A stretch of 64,000 bases of DNA from Vagococcus_D sp963518325 (GTDB lineage Bacteria; Bacillota; Bacilli; Lactobacillales; Vagococcaceae): assembly GCF_963518325.1 (NCBI RefSeq), contig NZ_CAUQJB010000009.1, forward strand, positions 62,001 to 126,000, in the 5' to 3' direction. The position numbers and the translations under genes were made by a program. Below, piece after piece: positions 26,689 through 34,103 of the stretch. Each line of letters starts with the position of its first letter. Position 1 is the first letter of the stretch. The notes beneath the pieces are model-generated. The model ran no database searches. It had not been told where the DNA came from and saw nothing but the letters and a program-made list of their open reading frames with translations.

Positions 26689-27786
26689 ATGATAGTAAAA
26701 GGAATAAAAGGCTTACTAAAGATTTCCTGTGTCAGTATGGGCTTGCTTTTTTGTTTAATTGGGACAGAGGTCTTGGCAGCTGATGAGTCAGTTGGAAATG
26801 TGGTGGGCTTTAATTATAAAGTGGACTATCCAGACAATCAATTAGGGATGAATAAAGGTTATTTTGATCTGTTAATGGTTCCCGGCAAAGAGCAAACTGT
26901 GACGATTGCCTTAAGTAATCCGGGAAAAGAAAACATAACAGTGAATGTCTCACTTAATGGCACGAAAACCAATCCCAATGGTGTAGTTGAGTATGGGGTG
27001 ACGGAAATTGAAAATGATCCTTCTTTAAAATTTCCCTTTGAAGAAGTCGTCAGTGGACCAGAGTCAGTTGAGTTGGCAGGAGGAGAAGTTAAAAACCTTG
27101 AACTAAAGGTTAAGATGCCTGAAACCAGCTTTGATGGTGAGATATTAGGTGGTATTCAAATGAAAAAAGCCAATCAAGAGACAGGTGAAGTGACAAAAGG
27201 AGCAACAGTCCGGAACGAGTATACCTATGTGGTAGCGATGGTATTAAAAAACAATGAAGCTCCAGTACTGCCAGAGGTTCAATTAAATAAGGCGACTGGC
27301 TCCCAACGGAATTACCGTAACTCAGTGGCGATTAATTTATCCAATGTGGCTGCCACTTTAGTGACTGGTAAGCTAGATGTTGAAGCACAAATCATGAAAA
27401 AAGGGTCTCAGGAAGTTCTTTATGAAAGAAAGCAGTCGGGCATGTCAATCGCACCAAATTCTTATATGGATCTATATGTTTCAATGAATGGGGAACAAAT
27501 GATTCCAGGCGATTACAGCGCGAAAGTGTTAGCCACGATTGAGGATCAGAAATGGGAGAAGACACTTGATTTTACCATTACAAAAGAAGAAGCAGATAAA
27601 TACAATAAACGGGATGTCGGACTGGTTCAGGATCGTGGTTTAGATTGGAAAATAGTCGGTCTAATCGTAGGCGGTATACTAGTCATTGTTATTATATTAT
27701 TTGTGAGTGTCAGACTGATTCAAAAGAAAGGCAGCAAAAAATCTGGCGTGAAGTCTAGTAAACGTTCATCCAGTAAGAAGCGATAA
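26689..27786 (+). CDS. DUF916/DUF3324 WxL-interacting protein, cluster 2
   Basis: 365 residues: signal peptide to about residue 29 (EVLA|AD), DUF916-type part with YPDNQ, FDLLMVPGKEQ and LGGIQM, DUF3324-type part with IAPNSYMDLYV, a membrane span (about 323-345) and a Lys/Ser/Arg tail. ATG follows GTGAGGAAG. It begins a four-gene run (DUF916, two-TM protein, signal-peptidase-like protein, degenerate resolvase) repeated in cluster 3 with an extra DUF916 gene. Confidence 0.88.
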   Translation: MIVKGIKGLLKISCVSMGLLFCLIGTEVLAADESVGNVVGFNYKVDYPDNQLGMNKGYFDLLMVPGKEQTVTIALSNPGKENITVNVSLNGTKTNPNGVVEYGVTEIENDPSLKFPFEEVVSGPESVELAGGEVKNLELKVKMPETSFDGEILGGIQMKKANQETGEVTKGATVRNEYTYVVAMVLKNNEAPVLPEVQLNKATGSQRNYRNSVAINLSNVAATLVTGKLDVEAQIMKKGSQEVLYERKQSGMSIAPNSYMDLYVSMNGEQMIPGDYSAKVLATIEDQKWEKTLDFTITKEEADKYNKRDVGLVQDRGLDWKIVGLIVGGILVIVIILFVSVRLIQKKGSKKSGVKSSKRSSSKKR

Positions 27787-27802
27787 GTAGGAGTAGATAG
27801 CA

Positions 27803-28471
27803 ATGGATTTATTACAGTGGGCATTTATAGTTGGGGTATCCTTGGGGATTCTTTCACTGATTTTTACACTTTATTTCGTCTTCTCCCATACCTCACAAAG
27901 AAAAAAAATCAAACAGACGGCAACAACCCGCACAAAGAATAAGCGGAAAAAGAAAAAAATGCTGAATCAGTTAAGTGTCATGAAGAAAAATAGCCAAAAG
28001 ACCTTTCGTTGTGTCCTGCTTTTTAGCTTATTAAGCGTGGCTTTCAGTGGTATGTCCTATTACGTGACCTATTATCAGGCAACGAATTTATCGGCAGAAG
28101 ATACACAAAACATAACTGATGGTTTCTATTATTTGAGAGATCTTAAAGGAGAGCTAGAAGAGATTCAGGACGGTTCTGCTAACGAAGAAAGTAGCAAGCA
28201 GACCCTCGCATTTATTGTGACGTCTTTGGCAGGTTACAGTGTTAAAAAGGCAAATACATTAAACACAACAGAAGGACAGTCAGTGTTGAATCGTTATTAT
28301 AACGCTATGTCTGAATTGGGAATAAATGTCAGCCGACGGGGTCCTCAGCTTGCTAATACTCCTGAAATTCTTAAAGAATCGTTAGACGATATTGATAAAG
28401 TTATGGGGTATCAGACCAAGGCTTTTACTTTTTTTAAAGTAGATGAGTCAGTGTTACAAGCAGAAAAATAA
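27803..28471 (+). CDS. Two-TM protein of WxL cluster 2, unknown function
   Basis: 222 residues: membrane span 7-29, a very basic cytoplasmic loop (KNKRKKKKM...), second span about 70-92, and an outer domain of about 130 residues. No known family recognised. The paralogue at 40021 keeps EDTQNITDGFYYL/ADTENIVTGYYLI, LNRYYNAMxxLGIN and the FFKVDE end. It is encoded between DUF916 and the signal-peptidase-like gene in both clusters, so it probably belongs to the same membrane complex. A gene at 59638 has the same topology. Confidence 0.7.
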   Translation: MDLLQWAFIVGVSLGILSLIFTLYFVFSHTSQRKKIKQTATTRTKNKRKKKKMLNQLSVMKKNSQKTFRCVLLFSLLSVAFSGMSYYVTYYQATNLSAEDTQNITDGFYYLRDLKGELEEIQDGSANEESSKQTLAFIVTSLAGYSVKKANTLNTTEGQSVLNRYYNAMSELGINVSRRGPQLANTPEILKESLDDIDKVMGYQTKAFTFFKVDESVLQAEK

Positions 28472-28498
28472 CAAAGAGATGAATCGGGATTTGATGAG

Positions 28499-29173
28499 GT
28501 GAAAAAAAGTAAGAATCAAAAAAGATTAAAGATGACTGAGACAGTGTCAATGAAAAAAAGAAGGCGAAAGAGCCCAAAGAAACGACGGAAAAAAACAAAG
28601 AGCAGACAAAAACGGGGAGGAGGAAAGCCTGGGCGGGTGAGATTAGTCGGCGAAGTTAAATTGCTGTTAATGGTGCTGATATTGACATTGCTGATTTTTA
28701 TCGGAATAGTTTCAGTCTTTTATTCCATTAAGTCCGTCAGCGGTTATGGCATGATGCCATCGTTGCGAGATCAGGATGTCTTGTTAATCAAGCGGAAAAG
28801 TGAGTTGAAACGATTTGACATAGTGCTGATTAATAATGGGATAGAGGGGGAATTTCGGCGAATTATTGGTCTTCCGGGAGAGCGAATCAGCTATCAAGAG
28901 GATACCCTATATGTGGATGGACAGCCGTTAGATGAGAAATTTATCGTTGGAAAAGTCAATGAGAGTCAGGCGAAAGGGAAAAATTTTACAGGAGATATGA
29001 GCTTGTTTAGTATAGGGCAAGCCAGTGAAATTCCTCAGGACTGTTATCTGGTTTTAGGTGATAACCGACCTTATACGACAGATAGTCGTGATTATGGTTT
29101 AGTAAGAAAACAAGCCATTGGCGGGAAAATAAAGGCGCGACTATGGCCATTAGAGATGGCTGAAACATTTTAA
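28499..29173 (+). CDS. Signal-peptidase-I-like protein lacking Ser and Lys, cluster 2
   Basis: 224 residues: about 45 very basic residues, membrane span (52-76), then the SPase I fold with RRIIGLPGER, LYVDGQP and LGDNRPYTTDSRDYG. The nucleophile position of the canonical G-x-SM-x-P is Gly84 (SGYGMMPSL), and the general-base Lys before RxIGLPG is Arg120. Both catalytic residues are thus missing while box E (GDNR...DSR) is kept. GTG start with GGGAT 8 nt upstream. It may be an inactive chaperone/binding protein for WxL precursors or subunits. Loss of activity is inferred from residues only. Confidence 0.78.
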   Translation: MKKSKNQKRLKMTETVSMKKRRRKSPKKRRKKTKSRQKRGGGKPGRVRLVGEVKLLLMVLILTLLIFIGIVSVFYSIKSVSGYGMMPSLRDQDVLLIKRKSELKRFDIVLINNGIEGEFRRIIGLPGERISYQEDTLYVDGQPLDEKFIVGKVNESQAKGKNFTGDMSLFSIGQASEIPQDCYLVLGDNRPYTTDSRDYGLVRKQAIGGKIKARLWPLEMAETF

Positions 29174-29204
29174 TAAGTAAACTATCAGAAAGGATATGAC
29201 CGTA

Positions 29205-29720
29205 ATGAGAATTGGGATTATTAGTGAAGGGTATGGCGATGAAAGCATGGAATTGTTGTCAGATTGTGATGAAGTAGAGGTGTTAAAAGCGGGGGATGTG
29301 ACAACAGATCAATTTCATCGGATCGTTACCAGTCATCTGGACGATGATTTGGTGATACCATCTGTAGCTGCTATTGGGTTACAACTTGTTCAACTGCTGC
29401 CTAGTTTTAAAGTGTTGGCTAACGAAAATAAAATCATTTATTTCATTCAAAAAGATAGATCAGCCTTATTATCTGATGAAATTTTTTTTGAGGAACTGTA
29501 TCATTTAGCTCTTGTAGAAGAAATGATTATCAAAAGGCGAACAGTGGCTTCAATTCGTAAAGCCCAGGAAAAAGGAATCGTACTTGGTCGACCAAAGATT
29601 GATCGCCACTTGATTAAAAAAATTCAAAAGTTGCATTCCTTGGAAAAGAAAACCATTAGAGAAATCGCCACCATTTGTAATGTCTCCATTGGAACGGCAT
29701 TTAAGTACGCCAAGGAATAA
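29205..29720 (+). CDS. Degenerate serine-resolvase-like DNA-binding protein 3
   Basis: 171 residues from the second ATG (AGAAAGGA is 10 nt upstream; the first ATG, 9 nt earlier, touches that site). Only the scaffold of the catalytic domain remains: MRIGIISEGYG replaces YxRVST (Ser10 is Gly), and IPSVAAIGLQ replaces the RLDRLAR cluster. Helix (LVEEMIIKRRTVASIRKAQ), LGRPKID hinge and HTH (TIREIATICNVSIGTAFKYA) are intact. It resembles protein 4 (42352) most, down to the LxLVQLLPxxKVL segment. Last but one gene of cluster 2. Confidence 0.72.
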   Translation: MRIGIISEGYGDESMELLSDCDEVEVLKAGDVTTDQFHRIVTSHLDDDLVIPSVAAIGLQLVQLLPSFKVLANENKIIYFIQKDRSALLSDEIFFEELYHLALVEEMIIKRRTVASIRKAQEKGIVLGRPKIDRHLIKKIQKLHSLEKKTIREIATICNVSIGTAFKYAKE

Positions 29721-29818
29721 GCAACGGTCCTTTAGTTAGATAGCTGGTTGTTGCTGACTAGAAAAATAAAAGGGAGTGAAAAGCTATCAAAAATCAGAAA
29801 AATAGTCAAAGCGAGACA

Positions 29819-30481
29819 GTGGGACGGTTAATTCCTGATAAATCAAAGTCCGTAGAAAATGAACTGCGAGATAATTATCAGAGCTTAATGGAAGTGACTC
29901 GTTTGTTGTTAAAACAAGTTGATCAGTTAAGCCAGGCTTTTAAAGGGATGAGTATATCGTATCAAAGTGATGCGACTAAACAATCGTTGCAGAAAAAAAT
30001 ATCAGAAGCATTGGAAATATGTGATATTCTAAGGTCAGCCGCTGATTTAGGAAAATCCCCTGACGAAATGATTGGTTACTATCTTTTAGGGGCTAAACAA
30101 CAGGCAGATAAATTGGTAAAAGCTAATGAGTATTTAGAAACTGATTCTACTGAGGAATTATCTTTCATAGAGATGGAGGGTAATCCTGAAAAACAAAAGG
30201 GGCTCGAGTTAAGTGCTGCGGCTCGCCAGTATGCTGGAAGCCAGCGAGAAGAAATGTCAAATCAACGTCGCTTAGTTGAAGGTACTTTGAAAAATGGAAG
30301 AAAAGAACTAATCCCCCTTGTGGTGACGAAAAGAACTGAATTGCAGGCGCTTGAAGAAACCATAAATAATCAAATGGATGCGTTACGTCATCAGTTCGAT
30401 TTACAAGAAGAGAGCTTGGAAGAAGTCTTAAGTCCAGTTGAAACTGAAGTCGTGATTGAGTTATCTACGGATACTCAGTGA
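29819..30481 (+). CDS. Coiled-coil protein of unknown function
   Basis: 220 residues, soluble, no signal peptide or membrane span, rich in Glu/Gln/Lys/Leu with helical heptads (about 10-45 and 140-210); no family recognised. The start is unclear. GTG here has a poor ribosome site, while an ideal AGGGAGTG lies upstream at 29771-29778, 8 nt before an in-frame ATC (29786) that would add 11 residues. It follows degenerate resolvase 3 and precedes the cluster terminator. Confidence 0.6.
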   Translation: MGRLIPDKSKSVENELRDNYQSLMEVTRLLLKQVDQLSQAFKGMSISYQSDATKQSLQKKISEALEICDILRSAADLGKSPDEMIGYYLLGAKQQADKLVKANEYLETDSTEELSFIEMEGNPEKQKGLELSAAARQYAGSQREEMSNQRRLVEGTLKNGRKELIPLVVTKRTELQALEETINNQMDALRHQFDLQEESLEEVLSPVETEVVIELSTDTQ

Positions 30482-30499
30482 CAAACCATACTAGTGAGA

Positions 30500-30530
30500 A
30501 GGCAGTCTCTTGTAGACGGTCTTTTTTGTC
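30500..30530 (+). terminator. Terminator of WxL cluster 2
   Basis: GGCAGTCT (from 30500) pairs with AGACGGTC in 7 of 8 positions across a 5-nt loop, then six T. Confidence 0.6.
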
Positions 30531-30556
30531 TGGTTATGGCAGTCTTTTATTTTAAA

Positions 30557-30598
30557 CAAAAAAATTGTAGAACTAGCCTTAAAAGGCCGGTCCTACAA
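30557..30598 (-). terminator. Terminator for fabI
   Basis: Hairpin TTGTAG...CCTACAA (30565-30598) with inner GCCTT/AAGGC, followed on the minus strand by a T run (30557-30564). A second hairpin, AATACTTTGA/TCAAAGTATT, lies nearer the gene (about 30616-30638). Confidence 0.75.
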
Positions 30599-30655
30599 CG
30601 TTTTATTTGTGAAAAATACTTTGATTATCAAAGTATTAGATTAAAAAAACAAAAA

Positions 30656-31414
30656 TTATGATAAATGAGTGCCCTTGTCAACGTAAATCAAATCACCTGT
30701 TAAACCAGTGGATAAATCACTCATTAAGAAGGCAACGGTGTTACCAACTTCTTCAGTCGTGACTTGCTTGTTGGCAGGTGTACGTTCGGCTGCTTCGTCC
30801 AATAAATCTCTAAAGCCTTTAATTCCTGATGAAGCCAATGTTTTAATAGCACCAGATGAAACGGCATTGACACGGATATCTTGTTTAGCTAAGTCAACAG
30901 CTAAATAACGAACGGCTGCTTCTAGTGAAGCTTTGGCTAATCCCATGATGTTGTAATTGTTAACCGCACGGCTTGAACCGATATAAGTTAAAGTAGTGAT
31001 GCTACCGCCTTCGTTCATATATTTACGTGCTTCACGAGCAACAGCGATTAATGAGAATGAACTCACATCGTGAGCGATTTTAAAGCTGTCTCTTGGTGCT
31101 TCTGTAATTTCACCTTCTAAAGCTTCTTTTGGTGCAAAAGCGATTGAATGAACAACACCATCAATACTGCCAACCTTTTCGTGAATTTCAGCAAATGTTG
31201 TGGCAACTTCTTCATCATTTGAGACATCACACTGAACAGTTAATTCAGTTGGATCGATTAATTTATCCAATTGTTTTTTGACACGATCATTTTGATAGGT
31301 GTAGATAATTTCAGCGCCACATTTTTTCATTGCAGTCGCACAACCCCAAGCAATGCTGGATTTGTTGACAACGCCCATCAAGACGATTTTCTTACCTTTT
31401 AATAATGTTTCCAC
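30656..31414 (-). CDS. fabI: Enoyl-[acyl-carrier-protein] reductase (NADH)
   Basis: Last reduction step of each fatty-acid elongation cycle, cytoplasmic. About 252 residues, normal for FabI. It has the N-terminal nucleotide-binding stretch KIVLMGVVNKSSIAWGCA, VHSIAFAPKEAL, and the catalytic Tyr-x6-Lys in NYNIMGLAKASLEAA. Two in-frame GTG codons exist; the inner one is used because AAGGAG is 10 nt before it and only 1 nt before the outer one. Monocistronic, with its own terminator; unrelated to the WxL genes. Confidence 0.93.
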   Translation of the reverse strand: METLLKGKKIVLMGVVNKSSIAWGCATAMKKCGAEIIYTYQNDRVKKQLDKLIDPTELTVQCDVSNDEEVATTFAEIHEKVGSIDGVVHSIAFAPKEALEGEITEAPRDSFKIAHDVSSFSLIAVAREARKYMNEGGSITTLTYIGSSRAVNNYNIMGLAKASLEAAVRYLAVDLAKQDIRVNAVSSGAIKTLASSGIKGFRDLLDEAAERTPANKQVTTEEVGNTVAFLMSDLSTGLTGDLIYVDKGTHLS

Positions 31415-31500
31415 GTATATCACGCTCCTTAAATGTAAAGCTATCTTCTATTATACCTTGTGAAAGCCAATTTTAGAAGAAAAAGCGACTAAGACAAGGA

Positions 31501-31534
31501 AAAAAGATTGCAAAAGGTTACTTTCACAATCTTG
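31501..31534 (-). terminator. Terminator for the ABC ATPase gene
   Basis: AAGATTG (31505-31511) pairs with CAATCTT (31528-31534) with inner AAAAG/CTTT pairing; on the minus strand a T run follows. Confidence 0.7.
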
Positions 31535-31543
31535 ATATGAAGG

Positions 31544-32320
31544 TTAATTAGGGACAACTGTCACTCGATTATCTGCCATCGGGACTAGTTTGACAGGTTT
31601 GTCGTAAAAATTTTCCAACTTGTCCTTAGTTAATAAATCAACTGTTTGACCTTGTTCAAAAATCTTTCCTTCCATTAGTAACATCAGCTGATCGAAGCAA
31701 GGCAAAAGTTCTTCCGTATAATGGGTGACAAACAGTAAATTAGGGGCATCTGGCGTATTGGCAATGGCTTCAATTCGCTCCAGAAGTTGTTCCCGAGCAA
31801 AGAGGTCCAAGCCGTTACAAGGTTCGTCAAGAATCAAAAGAGGGGGCTTAGCCATGAGTGCCCGTGCAATAAGGGTAATCTGGCGTTGACCTTGAGACAT
31901 AACGTCAAAGCGTTTGCCGATTAAATGCTGACCGCCGCAGGTTGCCAAAAGTTCTCTTGCGGCCTGTTGTTCCTCGGCCGTTACAATTTGATGAATGCCA
32001 ATCGTGGCGAATTTTCCGCTTAAGACAATGTCTTCAGCTAAAAAATGACCTTTCATTTGATAACTAAGAGCAGAACTAACCCACCCGATTTGCTTACGCA
32101 AATCAGGAATTGAGGTTTGACCGAAACGCTGACCTAAGACAGTTAAGCCACCTTTTGTGGGCCAAAGATAGCCAGTGATAAGTTGCAGTAAGGTGGTTTT
32201 ACCAGAGCCATTTAGGCCTAAAATCGCCCAGTTTTCCTTTGGCTTTACCTGCCAGTTGATAGTGTCTAAAATGACGTTATTACCTTCTCTAATAAATGAA
32301 ACCTCTTCAAAATTTATCAA
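31544..32320 (-). CDS. ABC transporter ATP-binding protein (YlmA/ModF-like)
   Basis: 258 residues with Walker A GLNGSGKTT (35-43), the Q-loop region IGWVSSALS, a signature MSQGQRQ, and Walker B LLILDEPCNGLD followed by a switch His (FVTHY). TTG start 8 nt after AAGGAGGAAT. No permease or binding protein is adjacent, so the transported substrate, or whether it transports at all, is unknown; similarity in layout to YlmA/ModF-type single ATPases is from memory. Confidence 0.8.
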   Translation of the reverse strand: MINFEEVSFIREGNNVILDTINWQVKPKENWAILGLNGSGKTTLLQLITGYLWPTKGGLTVLGQRFGQTSIPDLRKQIGWVSSALSYQMKGHFLAEDIVLSGKFATIGIHQIVTAEEQQAARELLATCGGQHLIGKRFDVMSQGQRQITLIARALMAKPPLLILDEPCNGLDLFAREQLLERIEAIANTPDAPNLLFVTHYTEELLPCFDQLMLLMEGKIFEQGQTVDLLTKDKLENFYDKPVKLVPMADNRVTVVPN

Positions 32321-32633
32321 ACACTATTCCTCCTTATCCAATGCTAGAACTCACTCAATTCGAGGGGCGTGAGTGCTTTAATATTATGCTACCATTAGTG
32401 GCTGAAGTTGTAAATAAAGGCGTGGTTATCATCGGTTAAAACTATTCTTTTAAGACCAAGAGATAGTGAACAACACACAGCTATCTGAGTTGTTCACTAT
32501 CAGTGGTTTACCTTCTGACTCAACGCCGATAAAGTCATTTTCATTTTCATTAAAAGACGCTCCCTTTATTTAGTTATCAATTGAAAAATGAATGGAAGCT
32601 TCCGATTTAACAGGTGGCATCCTTTGGCAATAG

Positions 32634-33046
32634 TCATTCGTTGCCAGGTGCCATTTCGTTTTTAGTTTCGTTAGCGACAGAATAATAACAAGGTTTATTA
32701 TCGAAATAAATTTCTTCAACATAATTAATTTGTTCTTTAGGCAAGTTCTCGATAATCATAGTTGGTACAAAGTAAGTTTCCATTGGTCGATAATAAGCAA
32801 CTAAGCTCGTGGCACATTGGTGACAAAAGCCTCGCTGTGTCAGGGGGATAAATCAAAGGTTGAAAAAGCAACTGTTGAGGTAAAGTTGATGTCTTTATCA
32901 AAAGCTAAACTACCGAACCCCATAGATTCCGTTGACCTCCGACACATGGGACCGTGGCAGACGGTTAGCTCTAAATTTTTTATGGTTCCTTCAAATTGTA
33001 CGGTGACGCAAAAACAAGAATAGGGGTCGGTTGACAAATAAATCAC
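32634..33046 (-). pseudogene. Frameshifted GFA/CENP-V-family gene
   Basis: Two minus-strand frames join into one GFA-type protein of normal size (about 137 codons). The first part holds CFCVTVQFEGTIKNL, CHGPMCRR and FTSTVAFSTF and stops at 32840. The second, in another frame, continues with RGFCHQCATSLVAYY and ends at 32634. The C-x-C, CHxxMCRR and FCxxCxTS motifs are the family's zinc-ligand pattern. A frameshift near 32840-32850 should kill it. I see no intact copy. Confidence 0.65.
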
Positions 33047-33609
33047 TCTCTTTATTATCAGTATAAAACAGGCGGTTCTTCGTGAATAGAGGAACGTAAG
33101 GTTAAAGGTGAGTAAGGAGGATAAGTTTAGATGGGAGCTTTTGTTGATTTTACTTACTATAGAAGAAAGTCGATTATTTTAGAAAGAACATCAGGGAATA
33201 ATTTGTTTAGGATGATATTTTCAACTTTTTTTCATGAATTTAGATAAAAAAAGATTTTAAAATATGCTCAAAAAAAATTAAATAACAAAAAAGAGTGAAA
33301 AAAACTATTCTTATCCATCGTTAAGTGAAAGTTTGCTATTTTTACATGAGGCTGTTCGTTTAATATGTTTGCCTACAAAAATAATATTAATGTCATTAAA
33401 ATATATTTACACTTAATTTCAAGTTGTATTATGTTTGATATTGATTGATAAATTGCTGATATCCTTCCTTAATACCAGAATTAACGAACGGAGTGTCTTG
33501 TAAAAACTGTTATTTAAAATATAAGGGAGGTATAAAACGATAATGTGAGTGAAAAACTTGTCAACTAAAATAAGCTAATAAACCCTCAATAATAATATAT
33601 TAATAACCA

Positions 33610-33639
33610 TTGACCAATGAGGTTATAACCGTGTATACT
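33610..33639 (+). promoter_or_regulatory. Possible promoter of WxL cluster 3
   Basis: TTGACC, 18-nt spacer, TATACT. If used, it gives an untranslated leader of over 450 nt that contains the inverted repeats at 33937 and 34026. Confidence 0.45.
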
Positions 33640-33890
33640 AGGTTTTGTGCTCAGGTAGAACGGTCGCTATTTTTTGAAACGTGTTATTTTAAAAGGCTGG
33701 TAATCAAAACTAAAAAAAACAATTAATGAAACTAGCTAACTGAAAGTGATGTGTCAATATAAGGCAGAATCACTTCAATCTTTAGTGTTTATGTTCGTAA
33801 ATGATTGTTTAAAACAGTTGAGGTAACCAGTTGGAAAAGGGGCGATAAGCACAGGCTAGTTTAGAGGCTAGTCATTATTTTTACAAAACA

Positions 33891-33915
33891 GTTCGTAAAT
33901 TGATTTTATACGAAC
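33891..33915 (+). promoter_or_regulatory. GTTC-N17-GAAC element (site D)
   Basis: GTTCGTA and TACGAAC as 7-bp inverted arms (outer GTTC 33891-33894, GAAC 33912-33915). The most symmetrical copy of the element in the window. Confidence 0.55.
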
Positions 33916-33936
33916 GAAAGGTCGGAGGAACTTTGA

Positions 33937-34000
33937 TTCTAACCTAAGAGTGCCACGCTAGTTTGTGGGTGGTTCTGGTTGTTACACTCTTAGGTTAGAA
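33937..34000. repeat. 16-bp perfect inverted repeat in cluster 3 leader
   Basis: TTCTAACCTAAGAGTG (33937-33952) and its exact complement (33985-34000), 32-nt loop, no T run after it. Long perfect arms in a leader suggest an RNA switch or a protein site. Confidence 0.75.
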
Positions 34001-34025
34001 GGGTTAGTCATTCTTCTAGGACCGA

Positions 34026-34073
34026 GTAACTGTTAGTTTATGTTCATTAAAACGAATATAAGCTAACAGTTAC
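34026..34073. repeat. 20-bp-arm inverted repeat holding a GTTC/GAAT core (site E)
   Basis: GTAACTGTTAG (34026-34036) and CTAACAGTTAC (34063-34073) match perfectly. With G-U pairs, the pairing continues inward to GTTC (34042-34045) and GAAT (34054-34057), leaving an 8-nt loop. It ends 30 bp before the first gene of cluster 3. Confidence 0.7.
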
Positions 34074-34103
34074 AAAAATCAAACTAGAGGAAGGAGGAAA
34101 AAA

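Larger units (their letters stand above)
33047..34103. other. Long AT-rich leader/regulatory region of WxL cluster 3
   Basis: About 1 kb without a gene. It contains a possible promoter (TTGACC at 33610-33615, 18 nt, TATACT at 33634-33639), several GTTCG half-sites (33354, 33793, 33891), the direct repeat AGGCTAGT near 33852 and 33864, and two large inverted repeats just before the first gene. The density of elements suggests complex control of cluster 3. Confidence 0.55.

Noticed and set aside
33541..33560. Gene start after GGGAGG near 33525
   Set aside because: The ATG at 33543 is followed at once by TGA; at most a relic.
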